Shown one piece after another: positions 47,355-60,857 of a stretch of DNA of 64,000 nt (positions are counted from its first letter, which is position 1; each line of letters starts with the position of its first letter). Origin of the DNA: Dallia pectoralis (taxonomy: Eukaryota; Chordata; Actinopteri; Esociformes; Umbridae); NCBI GenBank assembly GCA_029465975.1, contig CM055728.1:6209761-6273760 (forward strand). The letters run 5' to 3'. The translations under genes and the position numbers were made by a program. The notes below the pieces were generated by a model, which saw only the letters and a program-made list of their open reading frames with translations, was not told the DNA's origin and searched no databases.

Positions 47355-50020
47355 CTGTCCATATCTTAGACTGGTCGTCTTTAATTCCAATTCTCCCATT
47401 AAACTCAGCCCTCTTTGACACCGTCTGTGGCATTTGGCGTTTTTTCTAGACATTTTTCATTGTCAACGCTGTGACTAGATTTAAGCATTTGTTCTCGACC
47501 AGGGTTATAAGATTTAACAACAACAAAGTGAATCCAAACTTGAACTCTTACAATAAACAAAGGCATTGTTTGCAAAACACTTCCAGATGAGTGTAGAGTT
47601 TTTCCAGCAGAAAGATGATATTTCTCAGAGGTGTGATTCTCCAAATCTCTTTTCAGAACAGGACGATTGATAGGAAATTTCCGATTCCACATTAAACAGT
47701 TCTGCTCGGAAAGTTATACTGCATGGCCAACTCTGCCTGCCAATCAGAATATTCCAGGTGCTTATTTGTTTTTCCGAAGGCCAAATTCACACTGGGGTGA
47801 CCAATAAAACAACCAGTGTCCATCGTGTATTCAAAAAACTATAGTTAACACACAAACTTTTACTAATTTGCGATTTAGATAATCATTTACATTTAAGCAT
47901 GTTCCAGTGGTGATTGCATACGTTGTCACACCTTGGTCCCCCGTGAGATTTGAACCCGCAACCCTTGCGTAGACAGCGCCGTGCTCGACAGCGCTTGTAT
48001 AATAGCTCGGGTCTAAAAACAAAGTAGCCATAAACACCTCTTCTCTCTGCTATATTACTTTTTAAATCCAGCAGCCGTTCGTTTATTCATTTTGCTGTTG
48101 ACCTGCCATTCTCTGGCCCTGGTATGTTGCGTACACACATTGGGCATGTGTGAAGTGACCTTATTTAAGCCGAGGCCTCTGTGTGTAGACGGGCAGACTC
48201 CTGCCTTTGATGAGTCCTGCTTTAGAGAGAACGTTTCACATTTAGAGCCCATACGCTAATAGTAAACATTGCCAGGATACCAAACCAACAAAAGCCTTGG
48301 CTCTGCACTGTCCCTTTAATCAGCGTTTCCCTGTCTTTCTCTCTGTCATTATTGCCTACTTTTCCTGTCTCTCACTTGCCCCTTCCCTCCTTCTCTCACC
48401 AATCTTCTCTATATTTCTCTCTTGCCTATGACACGTTTCTGGGAATCTCTTCTGGGTTTTGTGTTCTGACGGATGATTAGAGTCGAGGGCCGACTCTAGC
48501 GGCTTGCCAGAGTTCATCCAAGGCTGCCTCGTTAACACGTCAATTTGGGATAATTTGGCTCCAAACAATTATTCTAACAGTATCCTGATAATTCACCATG
48601 TTACTGTGTGCTTTGGGGACTATTGGCTCATGGACGTTGCCTTGCAGCGTTTTGTCTCTGCCTGCCCACTCTGGACAAGCAGTTTGAACACACCCTCCCC
48701 ATTGGAAGAATCAAGCCAATCAGGATCTATTCATGTGTCAAGCGACAACAGCTGCTATTGTGGCGAAGCATCTGAGGACAGACAAACCGTATCACACAGC
48801 ACTTTCATTTCGCCGGGAGTCACAATCTGCCGTGAGTCGCAATCAGTCAACGAACAGTGATCAGTAAAAAATGCTACACTGGAAGCGAAAAGTATCTCAT
48901 ATAAATAGTGAATTTCGCTTGTAGTTTAGTTTAACGTTTCCGTTCTGTTTTTCTTGTCAGCATGAGCGTTGCTGAGATCAGACATGATGAGACTTCAAAA
49001 TCCCCAAAAAATGTACAGAAAATCACAATTGTTCCTAATCTACAAATTGCAATTTATGACAGCCAGTTACTTTAAACAAATACCTAGCCTGCAACCAGTA
49101 AACATGTATTATTGAACCACAACAATGTGCTGCTGCATTTTGCACTAAACAGTCCGATTGCTTTTCATTGGCTTTACAGTAAAAGCCTAACTAAATTCCT
49201 GAAGGGCTGGCCCGTTCTATCACCGTGGACCCCGTCCAGGTTTCCTAAGGAGTCTCTGTCTCTGTTCTTTTACTGCCAGCCCAGCAGTTACTCAGACACA
49301 CCTCTGACTAACAAGCTTTACACTAATTACGCGGAGGTTAATGAGTGAGTGCGCCGCGTTTCGAGTGTTGTCATGGCACCGCGGCGGGGCATGGGATGAA
49401 GCCACAGCGCTAACGAGATTTTAGTTGCTAACAGTGTCTCATAGCTGTGGTGGGTTATTGCACGGGGGCTCTGGTTCTGGAGAGATACGGCGGGGATAAA
49501 GTACTGCAGAGTGAGTTGGGACGGTTGTACAGAGACGGGTGAATCAGTATGTAATGGTGATGATGTGCAGAGGCGAATGGGGTGAGAGAAGGGACCTGGC
49601 AGAGACGGATTAGGGAGAGAGAAAGTGTTTCCAGTTAAATTAGTGAGGTTCTTCGTACATCTGTTAATGGTTTTCCAGATGTGTGTAGGGGCGTGTGTGT
49701 GTGTGTAAGTGTAGGAGTGTGTGTCTTTATAACAACAGAAGCGGCATTGTATTCGGTTAATTATTTAGGCATTCTGTTATAATTTTTTGTTCTCTTTACA
49801 TATTTTAAAGTCAATCCCACTCTAGCCTACTGGGGAAACCACATCTATTGCCAAACCATCATTCAATGGTTCAGCATCCACGCTTCTCATAACTGTTAAG
49901 TCATGTTGCTGTTTAAGTCCAACCCTTCACTTTACACACATCTGACCAATACATTTTCTACTTTTATTTGGTGCCTCACAGATTTCTTGAAACTGTCTTT
50001 CTTTGTCATATCTGTCGATA
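47355..50020. other. No gene recognised; possible tRNA-derived SINE scrap
   Basis: The stretch contains the tRNA-like segment listed separately, a pyrimidine-rich stretch (48325-48425) and a GT tract (49695-49706). A 118-codon frame at 48504-48860 has no recognised motif. Confidence 0.35.
47935..48000 (-). repeat. tRNA-like segment, possible SINE fragment
   Basis: On the minus strand the sequence AGGGTTGCGGGTTCAAATCT contains GGTTCAAATC, close to the RNA polymerase III B-box consensus (GGTTCGANTCC). It is preceded by a G/C-rich stretch resembling a tRNA variable arm. An A-box and a proper acceptor stem are not clear, so this is a fossil tRNA-derived repeat at best, not a tRNA gene. Confidence 0.35.
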
Positions 50021-50815
50021 CTGTCACGACCGGGTGAGGTTTGTATAAGGAAATGGAAGCCAGGCGCAGGAGGATAGCGTTTGTGGTGAGACTTAACTTA
50101 GAAAACTATTCACCAACAAACATTTGCAGGAACAAACTAAAATAATGATGGAAAAATAAATGGGTACTCAAAAGTTCACTAATTAACTAAAAAACTGTGC
50201 CACGCAACGCAGCAAAGTGAATTGAAATACAGAGAGAGACTAACTCTCTATCTCGCATAAACTACAGTTCTAATGACATGAAACAATACCACACATAGAC
50301 ACCACACACAGAGGAAACTTATATAGACTATCATAATGAGGGGATGGACACCAGGTGTGTAACAATACCACACATAGACACCAGGTGTGTAACAATACCA
50401 CACATAGACACCAGGTGTGTAACAATACCACACATAGACACCAGGTGTGTAACAATACCACACATAGACACCAGGTGTGTAACAATACCACACATAGACA
50501 CCAGGTGTGTAACAATACCACACATAGACACCAGGTGTGTAACAATACCACACATAGACACCAGGTGTGTAACAATACCACACATAGACACCAGGTGTGT
50601 AACAATACCACACATAGACACCAGGTGTGTAACAATACCACACATAGACACCAGGTGTGTAACAATACCACACATAGACACCAGGTGTGTAACAATACCA
50701 CACATAGACACCAGGTGTGTAACAATACCACACATAGACACCACACACAGAGGGAACCTTATATAGACTATCATAATGAGGGGATGGACACCAGGTGTGT
50801 GTGATGACGTGACAG
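50021..50815. mobile_element. Element with CTGTCACG...CGTGACAG ends, carrying a 30-bp array
   Basis: The ends CTGTCACG (50021-50028) and CGTGACAG (50808-50815) are inverted. The left region (AGGCGCAGGAGGATAGCG) and the right region (GACACCAGGTGTGTGTGATG) flank non-coding A/C-rich sequence and a perfectly homogeneous tandem array (50361-50720). The left end resembles that of the 394-bp element at 35434-35827. No direct target duplication was found. The element appears non-coding. Confidence 0.55.
50361..50720. repeat. 30-bp minisatellite, 12 identical copies
   Basis: The unit is AACAATACCACACATAGACA plus CCAGGTGTGT. All 12 units are identical base for base. The array is bracketed by 79-80-bp direct repeats (50282-50360 and 50721-50800) that contain the same sequence with about 49 extra bases in the middle. 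Frames on both strands stay open because 30 is divisible by 3 (YVWYCYTPGV-like, 140-190 codons); these are artefacts. Confidence 0.97.
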
Positions 50816-53410
50816 AACAATTAGGTGATTAACATCAACGAAGACGATGAACGCCGACGACCTCACGTGAATGTCTGTGGAGCTTCGGGGAAGATGTTGA
50901 CAGATACACCCCACCACTCCCCAAATATAGCCAATTACCAGTAGATTGAAATTGTTTCCTATCGAATGACAGTGATCTCCGGTCCGATCTACTTCGTTCT
51001 ATAATTTCACTGGCATTTGAACTTGACCAATGGGATGTGTCACAAAATGCTGTTAGCATTCTGTTTATTTATGACAGTGTAAACAGTCCAAAATGTCTGT
51101 TGCCTTATTAATGCAGACGATTCTTAGCATCTTAGTATATACAACTGATCACATTGACTATAACATCAATAAACGTTTCAAATATGATTTTGATAAACTG
51201 AAAAAGAATGATCAGTTTTGTATTTTGAAAGAGAAATCCTATAATTTAATCAGTGATGAAGTTGAATTGGTAAAGATGACTGTATATAATGAACACAAAG
51301 GAAACTAGCTGTTGTGAGCATCCTTGGCATTAACCATTAATTTTCATAAATCAAACCCACAACCACTGTGTTGCGATCCTTCTGCGGTATGCTGGACCTT
51401 ACATTCCTTTCCTGTGGAGATCCCCAGGGGGTCCATTGGGAACTGGTCCTCTCATCCCTAAACAGGGAAAAGGAAGAAATAAGTCCTTCCAGACAAAACG
51501 AGATGGGACAGGAAGAAACGCTACGAGATTTCAGAAAACAGGGTTGTACGGAGTAAATGAGGGAGAGATGCTCTAAAAGGCCACTTCGATTTCATTCCAA
51601 CGCATTCGGATAAAAAAATATATTTTTCCAGTGTATGTGTGTGGCTTTAACTCTTTTAAGTCCTTTCTTATTGTAAACTATTGAGGTGAGCTTGTACCCG
51701 TGAAAACAACACGAAACTTAACAGTCCCTGCATCTAATTTTAGTTTGCCAGCATCAACTCTGAATGCTCATGCTGAGTCCAATATCAAGACCAGACATTG
51801 CCAGCTTTCTTGTGTGCGCGCAAATAATGCAAAAAGGACAAGTGGCCTTAAGATGGCTGTGAAGCAAACTGGCACTTTATGTACAGAATGTGCAGCAGTT
51901 CCTAAACAATTCATCTGATGTCGATTAAAATCCCATACGGAAGCCGACAGTCAGTCCTATAACGCCATCAGCGTTGAATCGTCTCAGATCCAGAGTGTTA
52001 AAGCACACAACACGTGTTTCGTCACAATATCCATGGACTGATCTGTAACTACTCACCCAGAGTGTGTGCACGTGTGGGTGGCTGGCTGGTCGGTTTCCTA
52101 CGGACGCAGGTGCACAGACCAGTCTCCCGGTGACACACTTTGAAGACTTCACACTTAGTGAACCTGCTGGATAAAAGGAGATTCTTTTTGGTGGTTTCCG
52201 TTCTGTTAATACGTGTGGCCGTGCATTTGACACGAGCCAGGTGGCGTTACAAAGGGCCCGTGTTTATTCGTTGTTCTTCGGGGACCATATGGCACGTACC
52301 TGGAAAGCCGTCCGTGACTGCGAAGGCACGCGGTACAGAGCCTGGTCGTTACTCCTAGGCTACTGTACCAGTGTTTTTGACCCACATGCTGTGAAGTCTC
52401 TTAATTGCAGTTTAAGATTGAAGAGAAACAGATGCAGCGATTCAATTGGCGATTGAGCTGAGAGCCTGGTAGACAGACGGGATAGAAACGCAGACGTCCG
52501 CTTCGTGGCAGCTGCTCAAGCCATTACTCCGATAAAGACTCTAATGACAAAATGTGTTGGGTTGTGCCGACATAGTCAAATACATATTTTAACAGGCTTT
52601 CGTTTTACATCAGCTCGCCTGGATACATTCTGGACTAGAGGGCCCCCATCCAGATAGCCAATTGAAACTTTATTTCGGAAAACAGTTGAGAGGTAGTAGA
52701 CTTTATATGATTCTTTAGCTCACTAGCTGGCACAGTGTGATGGGTGTGACTCAGGAAATGCCTATTTTAGTGTCGCGCAGAACTTTTTAAATGAGGGGAC
52801 AGAAACAGGGGACGGAAAAAGAGGACAGAAATAGGGGTCGGAAATAGGGGATAGAAATAGGGGACCTTCATGATTATGGTTCTGAGGCCCAGAGTCAGGA
52901 AGCACCATTAACCACAATAGCAAGGACATTTTCTACATCCTTACCACATACGTTGGTTGATTGTAATTTTGCTGCATATATATTACATTCGTACATGCCA
53001 GTTCTAAAATCGTATAAGCGTATGAGCGTTTGTGTCTACTTCGACCTATTGGGTTGCAGGGTTTTACTCGACTTGCTTCTCCTGACCAGAGAAGCCAACT
53101 GTGATTTATACTGCTACGCTTCGTGCCTTAATTTGGCACAAAACAACCTTGGCAAGAAACATACCGGATGGCTTTTAAAGACAAAAAAGAAATGATGTCA
53201 TGTAAGCATCGAAAATGGCGGGTCTTTATGCGAGGTCGCCCAGTTGCTGTCTGGTTGCGGTGAGGTTTAGCATAGCATTGGCTACTGGCAACGGCCAGTG
53301 TGGTTTCTCCTTGTTTTTGTGTGGTCTAATTGTATGCCACAGATGTGTCAGATTACTCCAGTTACCACCAGGGATACACATTCATATACAGCACACACAA
53401 GTCTGTGCTC
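50816..53410. other. No gene recognised; small 14/15-bp repeat
   Basis: A short tandem repeat of GGGGACAGAAATAG-like units lies at 52793-52864 (five diverged copies). A 71-codon Lys/Asp-rich frame (51093-51308) and a 102-codon minus-strand frame (51925-52233) show no motif I can name. Confidence 0.35.
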
Positions 53411-53577
<167 letters not shown>

Positions 53578-53761
53578 CACACACACAAACAGTCTTGCCA
53601 TATAAGATTTATGGTTTTGAGGCAATAGCGAGGCTTATTTATACAATGCTCATTACTAGTTGTGGCCTCAGGGATTGGCGAGAGACCAGAGCCTTTGCCA
53701 GCAGTTTGTGCCATGTGGGAACTATTAACTACTCCGGTCTCATCAACTCAGGTGTACAGGT

Positions 53762-53894
53762 AGTGTGTGTGTGTGTGTGTGTGTAAGTGGTCACCAGCTC
53801 AACAAAACGGTGACACGCGTGGGTCATTACTCACTCTGAGCTTACTGACTCATGTTAGTCCTGTTCATTCATCCTGTGCAGGTTGCCACCTGTG

Positions 53895-53944
<50 letters not shown>

Positions 53945-53965
53945 CGTGCGTGTGTCTGTGTTTAC
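53762..53965. repeat. Two (TG)n tracts flanking a short unique stretch
   Basis: TG tracts lie at 53762-53784 and 53896-53965, the second ending in GCGC/GTGC variants. Confidence 0.95.
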
Positions 53966-56929
53966 TTGTGGACAGAAATTAGCCAAATTACCAGGACGAA
54001 AAGGCCTCAAGCGAATAAAAGCCTGTTCGTCTCAGTGCATATTCCATTCATGTGGTCAGTTCAGGTCACATCAAGCTGGACCACTGGATGCAGCTTTTTT
54101 ATTGGTTACTTATTTCTATCTGCTTGTGTCATGTGACTATATATATTGTATGTCTGTAAGGAGTCGTCTGCTTTTAACCGGACTGCGACATCCTGATTGT
54201 TCCAGGCCCTCGACACAGCAAACAGACCCATCCTTCGTAACTAAATCATCTATCCGTCCTAAAGGCACAATCAGACGAACGAATGTCCCACTTTAAACTG
54301 TGTGGGAAATCTCTTGGTTATTCTCCAAGGCAAAAACGGTCACAGAAACTCAAATTTCTGTCGACAGCATAGCCATTCACTTTCCTGATGGCTGTCAGAG
54401 TCAGAGTCTGGGTCAGGGCTTTATTGTGGGGGCGTGCACGGAGGCGGGTGGGAGGTACCAGACGTAATGTGCCCAATCGAAATAGTTTAGTATGCAGGAG
54501 AGTGAGCTGACCAGCCGGCCCTTCAGTTTAACATTAAAACACAGCGAACAATGAACAATGCTTTGGAGGCTAGAGGCTTGTTGGATCAGAGCTTGAGGAG
54601 GCCATTCAGAGGAAGTTGATCTAAACAGCCCGTGCTGCTTCCATCTCCAGTCAGTCAGAGACAGTCAATGCAGGAGCAGTTCATGGGGTCAGAGTTCGTC
54701 GTGACGCTAATTACGTACTTCCATTAGGAAATTCCATTAGGGGGCTCCTTGTCACACGGTTATAGCTGCATGGTTTTCACTTTAAATCTCTTACAGTCGT
54801 CTTGGTCCTGCGTCTCACTGTTTTTAGAATGGGGCTAATGTGGGTAACGCTCTACAAATACCACCAATAAGCTTAAAACCCAAGCCTGGGAACAGAGGAG
54901 GAACACTGGTCAGGCCATCAGAGTTAAGTCCTTTTATTGTGATGGGATATCTAAGTAACCTCCACAAATACAAACAGGCGTCTTCTGGCTTTTGCTGAAC
55001 TGAAGCGAGAGCATTAGAAGGAAAGTAGGGAGGCGGTGGGCAAAAGTGGCAGTGTAGATTGTACTAAGGCCAAAGCAGAAGTAGATAATAAAGAAAGGAA
55101 GCGAGAAACGTGGCTTGTTAGGAAGAAAACACAAATTGTCCTTTAGGGTCGGGTCGAGCGGTCAGGAAGAATTTGTGCCCTAGATAAGACACATTGGCTT
55201 TGTTATCGTTTTTATAACCACTTTTCCTCCCGTCCTTTAACACAACCAACCACAATGTCTGGATATGGGGTTACACACACACACACACACACACGATCAA
55301 GGAGAAAACATGCGCACAGCTCTGCCATTGTGTATTCCATGCCACGCCACCGATTAGACCAGGATAACCCCGCCCCACCCCCCTTATCAGGAGTGAGGAA
55401 AACTCTGCCTGATTTATTTTCCTAAAGTGTCTGATAACATAATCCTTAATGAATGATGTAATTCAAACCTCAGCTGTGTTGAAGTTAGGGCTCTCTCTTC
55501 ATGGTTAAGTTAACAATGGAGACGGGGTTGGTGGTCCAGTGTGCCCACCCAGCGCCAGGCCTTAAGTGTTAAACCCCCTGAACTCCTCTGGATTAGATAT
55601 TTCCAAACAGGGCTTCCAGGCACTCCATATGACACTGGGGTTTTCTCATTCATCTGTATCTCTGTAGTCGTCGTTTGTTAAGATAGAGACGGAATTGGGA
55701 CAGTATGGTCGTATTCCGCACACATGGCTGGAGTCATGCCAGTTCACGTTATTTGGAGCCTTGTCATAAGATGTATCTGTCTGCTTACTGAGGCCTTTCT
55801 GGGCATGAACTCACGACTCGCACATTCCAAGCCATATCTCTGGATATTGACCCTGAGAAGCATAATAATATTCCAGTCCTTCTGTTTGTGGTGTAACGGG
55901 AAATAGCATAGACTTTATACAGGCATTGTGTACTTTCAGCTCAACTTGAACCTGATGGTGTTAAGTTCTTGAAAAGGGTATTTGATTATGATTTTCAAGA
56001 CACCTCAGCAAAAGTTATTTTTTGCTAGTAGGAGTTATCAGTTGAACGTAAGAGGTTGGTGGAAAGGAGGTCTTGTCAAAGATGCAAGGATCTGGCTCCA
56101 GGGAAGGCTGTGTGTTTTTCAGGGGGGGCATTACTTTTTTGGGGGGTGGGGGGCGGGGTAACAAGCATTTTGGCAGGTTTTCTGGAGGTTCATTCCATCC
56201 CTCTGCTTGTTTATTGTACTTCCCTATATTGGAGTGAAATCGGAAGAATTTAAGATATGTTTTACAAACTTTCAAGTATGTACTACAAACAGGGCTTACT
56301 ATCAGGTACAACAGGAACCCATATGGTAGCTTTGGGACTATAAGTACCCATAAACTGGTGGGCACTGACTGTCACTGTCTCATCTTGTACAGTATCATTA
56401 ATGAAACCAAAAAACACCTTGCATTAGTCAAGAGTAAGATAATCTTCTAAACATATTTTTAAGTAATTAATCATGGCTTGTTAGCTACTCCCGATTTTGC
56501 TACCAGATGTGTGCCTTACAAAGCAAACGTACTCGTAGCCAACTACGAACAAATGAAGAGACCTAATGTGAACAGCGAAACAAGTTGTATTGCTAATGTT
56601 GCTTTTGAAACACATGGCTGCCCAATACATTTAACGTAACAGGCTCATTTTTCTAGTTAACGTAACGATTGAGTTATTCCGTTAGCAGTGGCATATTAGC
56701 TTCATGACGTAGGCCTACTTCGTGATTTGGACTGTAGTCATAATATTTATACAAGGGAAAGTGTTGCAACCTTTTATTAATAGAAGTGAAAGGTCAAGTG
56801 GAAATATGTTGGGGAGGCTGCTGCTTTTTATTGTAATTGATACCTACAGTTTGACAAGTCCTCCTCCCCCAATAAAAATGAGCTCTTCTTAGGAAAAATA
56901 CAGTTCACCACTACTGACTCACTAAAACT
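53966..56929. other. No gene recognised
   Basis: A CA tract lies at 55273-55294 and a G-rich stretch at 56118-56158 (runs of six or seven Gs). Motif-free frames up to 116 codons (56015-56365, minus). No exon could be defended. Confidence 0.4.
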
Positions 56930-58479
56930 CTGTTACCCATCAGCCACTGCTCTGTTACCCATCGGTCACTGATCTGTTACCCATCAATCACTGCTCTGTT
57001 ACCCATCAGTCACTGCTCTGTTACCTATCGGTCACTGCTCTGTTACCTATCGGTCACTGCTCTGTTAACCATTGGTCATTGCTCTGTTACCCATCAGTAA
57101 CTGCTCTGTTACCCATCAGTCACTGCTCTGTTACCTATCGGTCACTGCTCTGTTACCCATTGGTCATTGCTCTGTTACCCATCAGTCACTGCACTGTTAC
57201 CCATCAGTCACTGCTCTGTTACCCAGTTGGTCAGTCACTGCTCTGTTACCCACCCCTCAGTAAGTCTGTTACCCTCAGTCACTGCTCTGTTACCTCACTG
57301 CTCTATCAGTCACTGCTCTGTTACCCATCAGTCACTGCTCTGTTACCCATCAGTCACTGCTCTGTTACCCCTCACTGCTCTGTTACCCATCAGTCACTGC
57401 TCTGTTACCCATCAGTCACTGCTCTGTTACCCATCGGTCACTGCTCTGTTACCCATCGGTCACTGCTCTGTTACCCATCGGTCACTGCTCTGTTACCCAT
57501 CGGTCACTGCTCTGTTACCCATCGGTCACTGCTCTGTTACCCATCGGTCACTGCTCTGTTACCCATCGGTCACTCTGTTACCCATCAGTCACTGCTCTGT
57601 TACCCATCAATTACTGCTCTGTTACCCATCAGTCACTGCTCTGTTACCCGTCAGTCACTGCTCTGTTACCCATCAGTCACTGCTCTGTTACCCATCAGTC
57701 ACTGCTCTGTTACCCATCAATCACTGCTCTGTTACCCATCAGTCACTGCTCTGTTACCTATCGGTCACTGCTCTGTTACCTATCGGTCACTGCTCTGTTA
57801 ACCATCGGTCATTGCTCTGTTACCCATCAGTAACTGCTCTGTTACCCATCAGTCACTGCTCTGTTACCTATCGGTCACTGCTCTGTTACCCATTGGTCAT
57901 TGCTCTGTTACCCATCAGTCACTGCTCTGTTACCCATCAGTCACTGCTCTGTTACCCATCAGTCACTGCTCTGTTACCCCTTAGTCACTGCTCTGTTACC
58001 CATGAGTCACTGCTCTGTTACCTATCGGTCACTGCTCTGTTACCCCTCAGTCACTGCTCTGTTACCCATCAGTCACTGCTCTGTTACCCCTCAGTCACTG
58101 CTCTGTTACCCATCAGTCACTGCTCTGTTACCCATTGGTTATTGCTCTGTTACCCATCGGTCACTGCTCTGTTACCCATCAGTCACTGCTCTGTTACCCA
58201 TCGGTCACTGCTCTGTTACCCATCGGTCACTGCTCTGTTACCCATCGGTCACTGCTCTGTTACCCATCAGTCACTGCTCTGTTACCCATCAATCACTGCT
58301 CTGTTACCCATCAGTCACTGCTCTGTTACCCGTCAGTCACTGCTCTGTTACCCATCAGTCACTGCTCTGTTACCCATCAGTCACTGCTCTGTTACCCATC
58401 AGTCACTGCTCTGTTACCCATCGGTCACTGCTCTGTTACCCATCAGTCACCGCTCTGTTACCCATCAGTCACTGCTCTG
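56930..58479. repeat. 22-bp minisatellite, about 70 copies
   Basis: The unit is TCACTGCTCTGTTACCCATC followed by AG or GG. Variants include CCTATCGG, CCATTGG, CCGTCAG and CCCCTCAG, and a few shortened units (57240-57375). A distinctive block with GTTAACCAT, then GTCATTGC and CAGTAACTG, occurs at 57064 and again at 57797, revealing a duplication of about 733 bp; CCCGTCAG recurs at 57647 and 58329 (about 682 bp). Frames of 196-447 codons stay open in all forward phases as artefacts (66 bp = 22 codons). Confidence 0.96.
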
Positions 58480-59068
58480 GACTCCGGTGAAGCGGTGTAG
58501 CGTCAAATGAGAAGAGAGAAACATGACCGGTCCTGGCCGGTAAACTGCTCTTTAATTGCCATGCAACTGAGAACACATTTGGTCTGCAAAACAAGGGGCC
58601 CATTGTGAGAGCGGGTTCATCTCAACACACCTCGTATTCTCCACACACCACCCTGGGCCCCCGCTCTACACACACACGCACACGCTCTACACGCTCACAC
58701 ACGCTCACACATGCTCTACAAACACGTTCACAAGCTCACACACGCTCTACACACACGCTCACAAGCTCACACACGCTCAAACACACACACGCTGACACAC
58801 GCACACGCTCTGCACACATGCACACGCTCACACACGCATCAGTACACGTACAGCCTGCAGCCTTTTGCTCTACTTGGCCGGGGGGTGGGTGTAGGTATAG
58901 TTCTTGATAGTGGTTAGTGTCGTTCTGTCCTAATATTAAATGAGACGTCGTGATTGGATATTTCAACATGCGTGTGTGTGTTGTGGTAGATGTGGGCAGG
59001 TTGTGGTCTATGGTATAATCAAAGCCAGATGCTGAGTAGACCATCATACTCACCGGTGAGAGGAGGGC

Positions 59069-59115
<47 letters not shown>

Positions 59116-60239
59116 CTACATTGTAACAGAGACATCATTGATTAAGATACATATCCAATGTAATTTCATATTGCCCAAACCACAATGGCAGACCGCTAAT
59201 GAAGCTGGAATGAGATAATTTCTCTTCTGGTTTGATCCATAAATCAAATCAAATCACTGCAGCTTAAAGAATGGAAAAATGTACTACAGTTGGTTATTCA
59301 GACCTACTTTAGGTGCATTGTAGATGAATTTACAGTTTGTTTTATCACTTTGGTACTATTATTGCTTTGTGGTAAAACCTCACAACTCTTATTTCAAAAC
59401 TCCAATCACTTCCATTGGAAACGTCCCGCTGTGCATTCAATGTAGACATTTCTGACCACAAAACCATAGATTCAAAATATAAAGTTTTCATGAAATGTCA
59501 TGAGAACATATGGTTGAATCCCCAAAACACAACATAATGACATCTTTTCAATTTTGTCATTTAAACTACCAACGAATCCAATAACAAACAAAGCATGTTT
59601 GTCATTGGATTCATGATTGAAATACTGTTTCAAATCTCCCTTAGAAGAGCTAAGAGTAATATGCTACAGTACTGTAGAAGACAAGATTGCAGTTTTCACA
59701 TTAGACAATGCACTTACATTACCCAGCATTTGCAGAAGCTATCAATTCCTTACTGTAACATCTATTCTGTGTGATTAATAAAGACATTCTCCACAAGTAT
59801 TTGAGCAAATTTGCTTCGAGCATGGGTATACTATAATCAAATGTTAACAATTACTGTCAAACCAATGATTAACTACTACTGTAAATGAAAACAAAACAAA
59901 GCGTTTAGCACACATTATATTTGATCAAGCCTTGGGCATTTGGCCATATATTCTAATCCACATCACAATGAATGTCTCCATTGTTCATGCACCTTGTGAA
60001 AAAACATTTGTCATGGCGAATCAATGCTTGGCGTTGGTCTACACACTGATGTCGTCAAATGCCTCACCCATGACCTGAAGGAGGGTGGTGCGCCCACAAG
60101 GTTGGAGATCATAAACCTTCCACCAGACGAACGAGTTAGAATAAATAAAATGGAGACTTAGTCAAACCATTAGGCATGAAAAATCATCTGTGTGGTGCAA
60201 TGACAAGAAAGGTGAAGGTTGGCGTGAAAATAGAGCCTC
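58480..60239. other. No gene recognised; CA/TG-rich patches
   Basis: An imperfect CACACGCTC/ACAAGCTCAC repeat lies at about 58660-58845 and a (TG)n tract at 59070-59114. The sequence at 60000-60180 has a transposon-like feel, but I could not assign a family. No gene was supported. Confidence 0.35.
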
Positions 60240-60857
60240 TGGCGGTTAGCATATTGTATGCTACACACTACAGGTTAGAATATTGTATGCTACACACTAC
60301 AGGTTAGCATATTGTACGCTAAACACTACAGGTTAGCATATTGTACCCTACACACTACAGGTTGGCATATTGTATGCTACACACTACAGGTTAGCATATT
60401 CTGCGCTACACACTACAGGTTAGCATATTGTACGCTACACACTACAGGTTAGCATATTGTATGCTACACACTATAGGTTAGCATATTGTATGCTACACAC
60501 TACAGGTTAGCATATTGTACGCTAAACACTACAGGTTAGCATATTGTACGCTACACACTACAGGTTAGCATATTGTATGCTACACACTACAGGTTAGCAT
60601 ATTGTACGCTACACACTACAGGTTAGCATATTGTACGCTACACACTACAGGTTAGCATATTGTACGCTACACACTACAGGTTAGCATATTCTACGCTACA
60701 CACTACAGGTTAGCATATTGTACGCTACACACTACAGGTTAGCATATTGTATGCTATACACTACAGGTTAGCATATTGTATGCTACGCACTACAGGTTAG
60801 CATATTGTACGCTACACACTACAGTTTAGCATATTGTATGCTACACACTACAGGTTA
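60240..60857. repeat. 29-bp hairpin-forming minisatellite, about 21 copies (block 1)
   Basis: The unit is CAGGTTAGCATATTGTATGC plus TACACACTA. Each unit contains TAGCATA-TTG-TATGCTA, a perfect 7-bp inverted repeat with a 3-base loop; units with TACGCTA carry one mismatch. The same repeat resumes at 61171 after 313 bp of unrelated sequence. Confidence 0.95.

Noticed and set aside
45402..47433. Frames of 276-663 codons on both strands (Pro/His/Thr-rich or Gly/Val/Cys/Trp-rich)
   Set aside because: They lie wholly over the C/A-rich tandem array, exist in multiple phases on both strands, and have no unique domain; they are by-products of repeat words without stops.
47935..48000. Functional tRNA gene
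   Set aside because: Only a B-box-like segment is present; there is no acceptor stem or clear A-box, so it is at most a SINE scrap.
57079..58510. Ser/Leu/Cys-rich frames of 121-447 codons
   Set aside because: Strict 22-residue periodicity over the 22-bp array, open in all forward phases; not genes.
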